Assembly: GCA_031282985.1 (NCBI GenBank)
Contig: JAITCR010000168.1
Coordinates: forward strand, 1 to 12,132
Source: Nitrososphaerota archaeon
GTDB taxonomy: Archaea; Thermoproteota; Bathyarchaeia; Bathyarchaeales; Bathycorpusculaceae
DNA length: 12,132 nucleotides
Direction of reading: 5' to 3'
Below, one piece after another: positions 1 through 6,320 of the stretch; within the stretch, counting starts at the first letter, position 1, and each line of letters opens with the position of its first letter. Below the pieces are notes generated by a model, which made no database searches, was not told the DNA's origin, and worked only from the letters and a program-made list of their open reading frames with translations. A program made the position numbers and the translations under genes.

Positions 1-15
1 TGTTTTTGATGGTGC

Positions 16-51
16 TTTTGAAGGTCGCTGCCCTTCAAAAAGAAGGGCAGC
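16..51. repeat. Overlapping inverted repeats, mutually exclusive hairpins
   Basis: Two perfect inverted repeats share the bases CCTTC at 32-36. One pairs TTTTGAAGG (16-24) with CCTTCAAAA (32-40). The other pairs GCTGCCCTTC (27-36) with GAAGGGCAGC (42-51) around a five-A loop, a 10-bp stem. Only one can form at a time. They lie downstream of nrdG on its strand, so a role in 3'-end formation or processing is possible, but archaeal terminators are mainly T-tracts and none follows directly. The shorter CCTTC/GAAGG hairpin of the second tandem copy lies at 76-90. Confidence 0.7.
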
Positions 52-120
52 TCAATTATATAAATGCGTTAACAACCTTCAAAAAGAAGGGCAGCTCAAT
101 TATATAAATGCGTTAACAAC
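32..120. repeat. 44-bp perfect tandem duplication (two copies)
   Basis: A 44-bp unit occurs twice head to tail, at 32-75 and 76-119, with no mismatch; base 120 continues the match by one. Each unit begins with a CCTTC-aaaaa-GAAGG hairpin, followed by an A/T-rich stretch containing TTATATAA and then GCGTTAACAA. The array ends 13 bp from the nrdG stop codon. On the minus strand each copy carries a TTTATATAA stretch that could act as a TATA element for a gene beyond the left edge. No coding sequence is evident here. Confidence 0.9.
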
Positions 121-132
121 AATGAAAAAAAT

Positions 133-810
133 TTAGATTCGCAGTATTACTTTTTCTGTGTACTTGCTTAGTTTGTTTGCGAATTCATCTATGACTTCTG
201 GCGCGTAACGTTGTAGCTTTTGGTAGTGCTTGTCTGGAGCGTTTTCTGGCATAAATTGTTGTAACGCATGAATTTTGGAGCCTTCGGAGAGTTTGCATAT
301 TTGTTCTATATTTTGTAATGTGACAAGCTCAGGAACGATGGTTGTGCGAAATTCGTATGGTACTTTGTCCTCTTTGAGTATCTCTATGCTTTTCTGCAAG
401 TTGTTAGTATCTTGTGCACCTAATTGTTCATATTTTTCTAGACATGTCTTAATGTCTAAGGCTACGTAATCTACAATGTTTAGACATACTCCAAGTACGT
501 CTGGGTAGAATCCATTCGTGTCTAACTTTACAAAAAAGCCTCTATCTTTTAATTTAGCAAGGAATTTTGGCAGTTCCTTGTGCATACATGGCTCTCCCCC
601 TGTAATAACTATGGCATCAACATACTTTTTGCGTTCTTCCAAAATTTCTAATATGGTTGCTTCTTGTAAAAATGGCGGTTGGGGGTTAGTGGCTATTTCC
701 CAGTTGTGGCAGTATGCACAGTGTAGATTGCATCCGGGAGCGAATAGTACACTGGCTACTTTGTCTGGGTAGTCTAGTAAGCTTGTTTTTTGTAACCCAC
801 TAAATTTCAT
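133..810 (-). CDS. nrdG: Anaerobic ribonucleotide reductase activating protein (radical SAM)
   Basis: 225-residue radical-SAM activase that reductively cleaves S-adenosylmethionine to install the glycyl radical on NrdD; cytosolic. The cluster motif C-x3-C-x2-C is C27, C31 and C34 (CNLHCAYC), and the SAM-contacting GGEP is at 71-74. The opening, MKFSGLQKTSLLDYPDK, is typical of the NrdG subfamily found with archaeal and some bacterial class III reductases. It starts at an ATG with AAGGAT three bases upstream, 14 bp after the nrdD stop, so it is the last gene of nrdR-nrdD-nrdG. The length is normal and all key cysteines are present. A general pyruvate formate-lyase activase is the main alternative, made unlikely by the adjacency to nrdD. 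Confidence 0.95.
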   Translation of the reverse strand: MKFSGLQKTSLLDYPDKVASVLFAPGCNLHCAYCHNWEIATNPQPPFLQEATILEILEERKKYVDAIVITGGEPCMHKELPKFLAKLKDRGFFVKLDTNGFYPDVLGVCLNIVDYVALDIKTCLEKYEQLGAQDTNNLQKSIEILKEDKVPYEFRTTIVPELVTLQNIEQICKLSEGSKIHALQQFMPENAPDKHYQKLQRYAPEVIDEFANKLSKYTEKVILRI

Positions 811-824
811 TTATCCTTTTTCAC

Positions 825-2951
825 CTATTGTGTCATCGGAGCTGTTGTGATAGTGTTTGAACGGTCAAAGGTTTTGCGTATGGAAAACTCTGCCTGCTTT
901 CCATTATTCCATTGGTCAACTGGACGTAGGTAGCCAACGACGCGACTGTAGATTTCACTGTATGCGCCACAGGTTGGACAGTTTTTATGCTCTCCTGTGG
1001 TGTAGCCATGATTGGGACATATGCTGAAGGTGGGTGTTAGAGTAAAGTAGGGAATGTTTGTGTTATGTGCTACTTTTTTGACTAATTCAGCGGCTGCTTT
1101 CCATGATGATAAACGTTCGCCTAGATATATATGGAAATTAGTTCCACCTGTATAGAGCGGCTGTAGAGTATTTTGATGCTCTAAAGCTTCAAAGAGATCT
1201 CCTACAAAATCAACTGGTAGCTGCGACGAATTAGTGTAGAATGGCTCTGCCTGCTCTCTTTGAACATGTTTTTGATTAGCAAACACTATGTCACGATAAC
1301 GTTTCTGATCAATACGCGCTAAACGATACGCTGTGCCCTCTGCAGGAGTAGCTTCCAAATTATAGATATCCCCTGTTTCTTCTTGATATCTACTTATACG
1401 ATTACGCATAAAATTCAAAGTCCTTATCGCAAACGCATGCCCATCTTTAGAGGCAATATTTTGCCCAAGCAGATTTAAAACCGCCTCATTAATGCCCACA
1501 ATGCCAATTGTCGAGAAATGATTCTTCCAATATTTACCATACCTCTCTTTGATATTGCGAAGATACCGTTTAGAATACGGATATAGCCCTTTCTCAGTGA
1601 AACCTTCCAACACTTTACGTTTAATTTCTAAACTCAACTTAGCTATATCCATAAGGTCGCCTAATTTCTCAAAAAACTCGTCCTCATCCTTCGAAAGGTA
1701 ACCCGCCCTTGGAATATTTAACGTAACCACACCGATGCTGCCTGTTAATGGATTAGCACCAAAGAAACCACCGCCACGTTTACGTAACTCTCGGTTGTCA
1801 ATACGTAAACGACAGCACATGCTACGTACATCTTCAGGGTTTAAGTCACTGTTTATGAAATTGCTAAAGTTAGGCACACCATATTTGGCTGTAACTTCAA
1901 ATATTGCCTGTGCAACAGGGGAGTCCCAGTCAAAGTCTTTTGTAATGTTATAAGTCGGAATTGGAAAAGTAAATACTCTGCCTTTTGAGTCACCTCGGGC
2001 CATAACTTGAGCGAAGGCTATGTTGAGCATTTCCATTTCTTTAGTCATGTCACCATATGTATCTTTTGTTACTTTTCCATTGAAGACAATGGCTTCATTT
2101 TTCATGAATTCTGGAACTACTAAATCTAATGTAAGGTTAGTGAAAGGTGTTTGGAAGCCGACACGTGTGGGAACGTTCATGTTAAAGAAGAATTCTTGTA
2201 GTGCTTGTTCAACATCTCTTTGGTTTAAATTGTCATAGCGAATAAATGGTGATAGGTAAGTGTCAAAGTTGCTAAATGCTTGCGCACCAGCTGCTTCTCC
2301 CTGTAGGGTGTAGAAAAAGTTTACAATATGTCCTAATGCGGTGCGAAAATGTTTAGCTGGTTTGCTTTCAATTTTTCCTGAAACACCACCAAAACCTGAA
2401 ACTAGTAAGTCATTTAGATCCCAGCCGACACAGTAGGGTCCAAGAACCCCTAAGTCGTGAATGTGTATATCACCTGAAAAGTGTGAGTCAGAAATTTTCG
2501 GTGGATAAATACGGCTTATCCAGTACTTGGCAATTACTGTAGATGAGAGATAATTGTTTAAACCTTGAAGTGAGTAACTCATGTTGCTGTTCTCTTTAAC
2601 TCGCCAGTCCTCAACTTCTAAGTATTGATCGACAAGATCTGCAGAGCTTAACAATGCGGCTAACTCACGCATGTCGTTGTGCTGCTTGCGGTAGAGGATG
2701 TATGCTTTTGCAGTAGAAGCGTGTCCTTTTTCAATTAATTGCTTTTCAACAAGATCTTGTACTTCTTCAACTGTAGGAACACCATCTTCACCATATTGTT
2801 TGTTTAATATAGCTACTACTTCATCGCTTATGCGTTTAGCCTGTTCTTGATCTTTTCCGCCAACTGATCTGGCAGCTTTCCAAATGGCCTGTGTAATACG
2901 TTCTTGGTCAAAATGTTCTAATTTACTATCACGCTTTAATACAAACTTCAT
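825..2951 (-). CDS. nrdD: Anaerobic (class III) ribonucleoside-triphosphate reductase
   Basis: 708-residue glycyl-radical enzyme reducing ribonucleotides to deoxyribonucleotides without oxygen. Residues 3 to about 90 form an ATP-cone for allosteric control (KRDSKLEHFDQERI near the start). The central 10-stranded barrel has the active-site cysteine region SMCCRLRID (C379/C380). Near the C-terminus a zinc site is visible as C645, H648, C658 and C661 (CPNHGY...CPTCG), and the glycyl-radical loop RVVGYLRP places the radical on G673. The length is that of a complete enzyme. Its ATG overlaps the nrdR stop by 4 bp (ATGA), and nrdG follows, forming the classical reductase-activase pair. It is the only reductase in the window, which suggests an anaerobe. 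Confidence 0.97.
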   Translation of the reverse strand: MKFVLKRDSKLEHFDQERITQAIWKAARSVGGKDQEQAKRISDEVVAILNKQYGEDGVPTVEEVQDLVEKQLIEKGHASTAKAYILYRKQHNDMRELAALLSSADLVDQYLEVEDWRVKENSNMSYSLQGLNNYLSSTVIAKYWISRIYPPKISDSHFSGDIHIHDLGVLGPYCVGWDLNDLLVSGFGGVSGKIESKPAKHFRTALGHIVNFFYTLQGEAAGAQAFSNFDTYLSPFIRYDNLNQRDVEQALQEFFFNMNVPTRVGFQTPFTNLTLDLVVPEFMKNEAIVFNGKVTKDTYGDMTKEMEMLNIAFAQVMARGDSKGRVFTFPIPTYNITKDFDWDSPVAQAIFEVTAKYGVPNFSNFINSDLNPEDVRSMCCRLRIDNRELRKRGGGFFGANPLTGSIGVVTLNIPRAGYLSKDEDEFFEKLGDLMDIAKLSLEIKRKVLEGFTEKGLYPYSKRYLRNIKERYGKYWKNHFSTIGIVGINEAVLNLLGQNIASKDGHAFAIRTLNFMRNRISRYQEETGDIYNLEATPAEGTAYRLARIDQKRYRDIVFANQKHVQREQAEPFYTNSSQLPVDFVGDLFEALEHQNTLQPLYTGGTNFHIYLGERLSSWKAAAELVKKVAHNTNIPYFTLTPTFSICPNHGYTTGEHKNCPTCGAYSEIYSRVVGYLRPVDQWNNGKQAEFSIRKTFDRSNTITTAPMTQ

Positions 2952-3397
2952 TGTTTTTCCACTTCCATAAGTAAACGCCCAAAATCTTCGGGTTCTTCAA
3001 ATTTTTTATAAACAGATGCAAATCTTATGTAAACGACATGGTCTGCCTTTTTGAGGTATTTCATGACTAAGTCACCAATTTCTTGTGATGAAACCTCTTC
3101 GGAGCCTTTCATCATTAAGTCTTGCCGTATTTGTCCAGCTAACTCGTTAATTTGAGCCATTGTTACAGGCCTTTTTTCACATGCTTTCTGTAGACCACGA
3201 ATTATTTTGTTAACGTCAAAACGCTCAAGTCTGCCGTCTTTTTTGCGTACCATTACCTCTATTGTTTCAACATACTCATATGTCGTGAAGCGTTTGCTAC
3301 AGTTAATGCATTCTTTTCGTCGACGTGTAGTGTTATCTGGAGAATCGCGTGTTTCAAGAGTTTTAAAGTTTTCAGAGCTACAGTAAGGACATTTCAT
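2948..3397 (-). CDS. nrdR: Transcriptional repressor NrdR
   Basis: 149-residue zinc-ribbon plus ATP-cone repressor that senses ATP/dATP and represses ribonucleotide reductase genes. Numbered from the chosen ATG, the zinc ribbon uses C3, C6, C30 and C33 (MKCPYC and ECINC), followed by RFTTYEYVE. The ATP-cone starts near residue 49 (VRKKDGRLERFDVNKI). The frame extends upstream to a GTG at 3406, but family members begin MxCPxC, so the ATG at 3397 is preferred. The stop overlaps the nrdD start (ATGA), implying translational coupling. Two NrdR-box-like sequences lie directly upstream, suggesting autoregulation of the whole operon. NrdR is mainly a bacterial family known from fewer archaea, so past transfer is possible. 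Confidence 0.93.
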   Translation of the reverse strand: MKCPYCSSENFKTLETRDSPDNTTRRRKECINCSKRFTTYEYVETIEVMVRKKDGRLERFDVNKIIRGLQKACEKRPVTMAQINELAGQIRQDLMMKGSEEVSSQEIGDLVMKYLKKADHVVYIRFASVYKKFEEPEDFGRLLMEVEKQ

Positions 3398-3404
3398 GAA
3401 ATTC

Positions 3405-3420
3405 ACGTGTTATATAGTGT
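3405..3420. promoter_or_regulatory. NrdR-box-like site 1
   Basis: The 16-mer ACGTGTTATATAGTGT agrees with the published NrdR-box consensus (acaCwAtATaTwGtgt) at 12 of 16 positions, with the ATATAGTGT half intact. It lies immediately upstream of the nrdR ATG and covers the alternative GTG. It is 33 bp, about three helical turns, from the second site, similar to the tandem spacing usual for NrdR boxes. The assignment rests on remembered consensus and context. Confidence 0.55.
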
Positions 3421-3437
3421 TAACAAACTTCCTTAGT

Positions 3438-3453
3438 ACACTATACTTAGCGC
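3438..3453. promoter_or_regulatory. NrdR-box-like site 2
   Basis: ACACTATACTTAGCGC matches the NrdR-box consensus at 12 of 16 positions, with the left half ACACTATA intact. Its half-site and that of site 1 form a perfect 8-bp inverted repeat (TATAGTGT at 3413-3420, ACACTATA at 3438-3445). It sits between the TATA-like element and the nrdR start, where bound repressor could block the transcription start. Confidence 0.5.
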
Positions 3454-3463
3454 ATATTTAAAT
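3454..3463 (-). promoter_or_regulatory. Probable TATA element of the nrdR-nrdD-nrdG operon
   Basis: Read on the minus strand this is ATTTAAATAT, a good archaeal TATA-like sequence. Its centre is about 60 bp upstream of the nrdR ATG, predicting a start site near 3430-3435, inside the NrdR-box pair. Confidence 0.5.
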
Positions 3464-3516
3464 CGTTTACACATTATCCATAAAATAAACCCAACCTTTT
3501 TAAATGGTGGTTCGTG

Positions 3517-3556
3517 AAAAATAGACAAGTTTAAAGAAAACAAAAACGCTAAAAAC
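3517..3556 (-). terminator. T-rich terminator after the four-cysteine protein gene
   Basis: On the minus strand this stretch contains repeated T runs (5 Ts at 3551-3555, 5 at 3542-3546, 4 at 3537-3540 and 5 at 3517-3521), about 70-110 bp past the 3625 stop. Archaeal RNA polymerase terminates at such T-tracts without needing a hairpin. It also separates this transcript from the nrd promoter. Confidence 0.4.
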
Positions 3557-3624
3557 AAGCCCTTTACGGTAAATAACCATATATGCCCAAAATGGTTCAA
3601 AACTTACCTCAGACAACTACTACG

Positions 3625-3843
3625 CTACTTTCTGGGTTTTACAATCAAATAGCCCTTATCAATTAACCAATGATGAAACTGATATGTAGTAAATAAGCAA
3701 CCCGCCGCACAAGTCTTACGAACTTTTTCATACTCTACCGAACCTTCTTTATGACTATTAAGCTTCACTTGAATGGAACACTTAACATCATTACAATACT
3801 CTCTACGCTTATACTCAACAAAACCGTTTAACGCCATAGTCAT
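3625..3843 (-). CDS. Small four-cysteine protein, function unknown
   Basis: 72 residues from the preferred ATG at 3843, which has AAGGT about ten bases upstream. The frame also opens at a TTG at 3861, and an ATG at 3837 is possible. Four cysteines are arranged as C17-x4-C22 and C45-x3-C49 (CNDVKC and CAAGC), followed by TTYQFHHWL with two adjacent histidines. This spacing suggests a bound metal or iron-sulfur cluster, but no known family is claimed. It is basic, without a signal peptide or membrane segment. It is a single gene, divergent from the peptidase gene at 4005 across a 161-bp A/T-rich region. The patterned cysteines and clean frame argue for a real gene. Confidence 0.7.
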   Translation of the reverse strand: MTMALNGFVEYKRREYCNDVKCSIQVKLNSHKEGSVEYEKVRKTCAAGCLFTTYQFHHWLIDKGYLIVKPRK

Positions 3844-3881
3844 CAACTTGCATACCTTCAACTATACATATAAGCCTTATT

Positions 3882-3896
3882 TTTTAAAAATACTTG
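3882..3896 (-). promoter_or_regulatory. Possible TATA element of the four-cysteine protein gene
   Basis: The minus strand reads TATTTTTAAAAAATA in this stretch, an A/T-rich TATA-like block about 40-50 bp upstream of the 3843 ATG. A start site near 3862 would leave a short leader that includes the AAGGT ribosome binding site. Confidence 0.3.
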
Positions 3897-4004
3897 AACG
3901 TTTATACTGCAATTAAACTGCGTATTTATCTATAACATCTACTGTATATGAAAATATCTTTTCTATTAGGCTTACCTTTTTAGTTTCAAGGGTTCTATTT
4001 TAGT

Positions 4005-4640
4005 ATGCGTAAAGTGTATCTTTTAGGTGGCGAAAGCATCCGTAAACGTGACGGTGAAAAAGTTAACCAACAAGCTTTTATTGATACTGGTGGGTCACCT
4101 GAAGTTCTAGTTTTTTCTTGGGCAAGAGCAAATTTTGACCAGATATATCAACGACAAAAAATGATCCATAGCTACCTGCGATATTTAGGTGCTAATAACG
4201 TAACTATTGCTGACTACTCAACATCCACACAAGAACTTCAAGAAAAAATCAGACAAGCTGATCTTATATATTTAACTGGAGGTAGTCCAAGCATTTTAAT
4301 CGAGCGGTTCAAACACCGAAAAGTGGATACTTTGTTGAAAAATTTTGACGGTGTAATTATTGGCCGAAGCGCTGGTGCACTTGCATTATGCAAAAAATGT
4401 GTCGTAACTATTAGAGCCACTAAACAGGTCAAAATAATTGACGGCCTGGGCCTGATTGATTTAACAATGAGCGCCCATTATAATCGTAAAAAAGATGAGC
4501 AATTAAAGAAACTTTCTATGGGTGAACAAATTTTTGCGGTCCCAAAGGGTTCAGCACTGGTTTACAACGAGACGAATGTTTTGTCCTGTAATAATCGAGT
4601 AATTTTGTTTGAAAACGGCGAACGTGACGTTATACTATAG
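4005..4640 (+). CDS. Peptidase family S51 (dipeptidase E-like) protein
   Basis: 211-residue serine peptidase homologue of the dipeptidase E / cyanophycinase family, which has a class I glutamine amidotransferase-like fold. The nucleophile elbow GRSAGA places the serine at S122. TGGSP at 91-95 matches the conserved glycine loop ahead of it, and the likely catalytic histidine is H158 in SAHYNRKKDE. Family members cleave Asp-X dipeptides or related substrates; the substrate here cannot be told. The length is close to PepE (about 229), slightly short at the C-terminus. There is no signal peptide, so it should be cytosolic. It starts at an ATG with only weak Shine-Dalgarno character. It is transcribed alone, divergent from the four-cysteine gene and convergent with the DUF3788 gene. 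Confidence 0.85.
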   Translation: MRKVYLLGGESIRKRDGEKVNQQAFIDTGGSPEVLVFSWARANFDQIYQRQKMIHSYLRYLGANNVTIADYSTSTQELQEKIRQADLIYLTGGSPSILIERFKHRKVDTLLKNFDGVIIGRSAGALALCKKCVVTIRATKQVKIIDGLGLIDLTMSAHYNRKKDEQLKKLSMGEQIFAVPKGSALVYNETNVLSCNNRVILFENGERDVIL

Positions 4641-4663
4641 ACTGCTTTACACAATTATTTATG

Positions 4664-4675
4664 GCATAATTATGC
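4664..4675. repeat. 12-bp perfect palindrome between convergent genes
   Basis: GCATAATTATGC lies in the 37-bp gap between the peptidase stop (4640) and the DUF3788 stop (4678). It has no T-tract or loop. It may be a chance A/T-rich palindrome. Confidence 0.4.
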
Positions 4676-4677
4676 AA

Positions 4678-5097
4678 TCAATTCTCAAACTTGATTTTTA
4701 CCAAAATTTTTATCGACTCCAACTGCTCACGACGGTTTACATCAATGTCAACACCACGACCTTCAACATAAGGCGTTGCAGCACGTATGACCTCTTTAAC
4801 CTCATCTGGCAATCCGGCAGCTTCTGCACAAGTAACGACTTTCTCACCTAAAATAATCCGTACACGGAAACAACCCTTTAGTGGAATAAAGAAGAGCAAA
4901 TTTCGTTTTTCACTTATGAGCTTAAAACACCAACCAGAAGCCTTACCGTAATACTTCCATTCTCCTGTTATATTCGGATACTTGGCTTTAACATAACTTT
5001 GCAATTCATCCCATATAACATACGTGTCTACAAGGACAGCAGCAACCATACTGCTATTTGGCATTACCATTTTGTCATCAAAAACACTAACAACCAT
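4678..5097 (-). CDS. DUF3788 family protein
   Basis: 139-residue soluble protein resembling DUF3788, a family of unknown function. The hallmark region is W47-x-YYGKASGW (47-56), followed by the hydrophobic strands LLFFIPLKGCF and RVRIILGEK (about 67-85). This layout suggests a small alpha/beta domain; no catalytic residues can be assigned. It starts at an ATG at 5097 with no clear Shine-Dalgarno. Only 34 bp separate it from the 3' end of the SRP RNA, so it is either read through from that gene, driven from inside it, or produced as a leaderless transcript. It converges with the peptidase gene. DUF3788 members occur widely in bacteria and archaea, often near mobile or regulatory genes, so recent acquisition is possible but not shown. 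Confidence 0.75.
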   Translation of the reverse strand: MVVSVFDDKMVMPNSSMVAAVLVDTYVIWDELQSYVKAKYPNITGEWKYYGKASGWCFKLISEKRNLLFFIPLKGCFRVRIILGEKVVTCAEAAGLPDEVKEVIRAATPYVEGRGVDIDVNRREQLESIKILVKIKFEN

Positions 5098-5131
5098 TTA
5101 AACACACAGCATGCATCATTATTGAAGAATA

Positions 5132-5460
5132 AGTAGCGATGAATCACTGCGGTTTGCCGCCTAGACTCCGCCTGAGACTTCAGACCCTACACTCATACCC
5201 GTGCCCCCTTGAGCGCATAACGTCCAAACTTAGGTTGCTCTCTCCCGAGCCTAGCCAGGTTCGCCTGGTAGACAACGAAATAACTCCCCTACGGAAGCTA
5301 CCCATTGACCGCCAGCCCCAAAGGACGGATAATCAACGTTTCGGAAAGAGAAACTCAGGCGGCCTTTGACGTCTCATCCGCAGATGTCAGCCCGTCATGT
5401 AGAGGATTTACGGAAATAATGGACCCCTGACCCACCGCCTAAGATCCATCGCCGCACTCT
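5132..5460 (-). ncRNA. ffs: Archaeal signal recognition particle (7S) RNA
   Basis: Scaffold RNA of the signal recognition particle, which targets nascent membrane and secreted proteins. On the minus strand helix 8 is unmistakable: AGG-CUC-GGGA-GAG-AGCA at about 5236-5252, a GNRA tetraloop (5243-5246) next to the AGG/AGCA symmetric loop bound by SRP54. Helix 6, the SRP19 site, is UAGCUUCC-GUAG-GGGAGUUA, with a GNAR tetraloop at 5289-5292. Helix 5 is supported by a 9-bp pairing of CCGCCUGAG (5354-5362) with CUCAGGCGG (5168-5176). The two ends pair as helix 1 (near 5443-5460 with 5132-5145). The length of about 330 nt fits archaeal SRP RNAs. The ends are set from helix 1 and are approximate. Local base composition is richer in G and C than its flanks, as expected for a structured RNA in an AT-rich genome. 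Confidence 0.93.
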
Positions 5461-5471
5461 AAAAAGAAGAA

Positions 5472-5490
5472 GGAACATTAAAACTTTCCC
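5472..5490 (-). promoter_or_regulatory. Probable SRP RNA promoter
   Basis: The minus strand reads GGGAAAGTTTTAATGTTCC, with a TATA-like GTTTTAAT (5477-5484) preceded by a purine-rich stretch that could serve as the TFB recognition element. Its centre is 20-25 bp from the inferred RNA 5' end. A short run of Ts (5461-5465) lies between, and may also end trp operon transcripts. Confidence 0.4.
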
Positions 5491-5501
5491 AGTAAACAAC
5501 A

Positions 5502-6320
5502 TTATTGTCTTCCAAATGCAGCTGCCTTTTTTAACACTTTAGCAGTCGTCTCTAATTCTTTTAGCATAACAGTGGTGTTGTTAATGTTTTTCTGCACTAT
5601 GTTTATGAACGCGCTACCTACAATTGCAGCATCTGCACCTGCTTTGATAACTTTTTGAACATGCTCTGGCTGAGAAATGCCAAAGCCAACAGCTAGAGGA
5701 ATTTTTTTAGCAGTAAATAGTTGAATTCTCTGTATCAATTGTATTGTTGAGTCTTCTAATGTGGTGTTTGCACCAGTAACGCCGAAACGCGAAATTAAAT
5801 ACAGAAAACCCGATGATACAGAAACAATTCTTGTTAACCGCTCATTTGATGTAGACGGAGCTACAAGAAAAATCGTATTTAAATCGTAGTTATTTGCAGT
5901 TTTTTTAAAATCAATTGCTTCTTCAACTGGTAAATCGGGCACAATAAAACCATTAACACCACACACTTTAGCTGATGTTAAAAACTTGTCAATACCAATG
6001 CGAAATACTGAATTATAGTATGTCATTATAACTATTGGTATGTCATGTCTTATTTTAATTTCTTTGACAATTTCTAACACTCTCATTGATGTGGTGCCAG
6101 CATTTAGTGCACGTAGACTTGCTGCCTGAATTGTTGGTCCATCAGCAATAGGGTCAGAAAATGGCAACCCAAGTTCAAGTATGTCTACACCGCCATAAAT
6201 TAAGGCGTCAGCTATTTTTAGGGTTGTTTCTGGTGTAGGATCTCCAGCAGTTATGTAGCCTATGAGGCAGCCTTTTTTGTTTTTGTGGTTGTTTTCGAAG
6301 ACTTGTTTTATGGTGTTCAT
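5502..6320 (-). CDS. trpA: Tryptophan synthase alpha subunit
   Basis: 272-residue alpha subunit, which cleaves indole-3-glycerol phosphate to indole and glyceraldehyde 3-phosphate and passes indole to TrpB. The catalytic acids fall at E49 (DILELGLPFSDP) and D60 (IADGPT), the numbering of the Salmonella enzyme. The phosphate-binding region GFGIS is followed by VGSAFI toward the C-terminus. The length is normal for a complete TIM barrel. The ATG overlaps the trpB stop by 4 bp (ATGA), so the two subunits are probably made in coupled amounts. It is the last gene of the trp operon; the SRP RNA gene begins 41 bp downstream on the same strand. Confidence 0.97.
   Translation of the reverse strand: MNTIKQVFENNHKNKKGCLIGYITAGDPTPETTLKIADALIYGGVDILELGLPFSDPIADGPTIQAASLRALNAGTTSMRVLEIVKEIKIRHDIPIVIMTYYNSVFRIGIDKFLTSAKVCGVNGFIVPDLPVEEAIDFKKTANNYDLNTIFLVAPSTSNERLTRIVSVSSGFLYLISRFGVTGANTTLEDSTIQLIQRIQLFTAKKIPLAVGFGISQPEHVQKVIKAGADAAIVGSAFINIVQKNINNTTVMLKELETTAKVLKKAAAFGRQ

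Noticed and set aside
3670..3682. ATGATGA followed by CTGA, resembling C and D boxes of an archaeal guide RNA
   Set aside because: Only two bases separate the boxes, leaving no room for a guide, and the stretch lies inside the four-cysteine protein gene.
4609..4851. 80-codon plus-strand open frame after the peptidase gene
   Set aside because: It begins inside the peptidase gene and runs antisense through DUF3788, whose own frame has clear family motifs.
5139..5369. 76-codon plus-strand open frame
   Set aside because: It lies within the SRP RNA gene, antisense to it; the RNA structure explains the sequence and the translation resembles no protein.
5132..5460. RNase P RNA as the identity of the structured RNA
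   Set aside because: The GAGGAAAGUC and ACAGAA-type universal motifs are absent, while SRP helix 8, the helix 6 GNAR loop and terminal helix 1 are all present.
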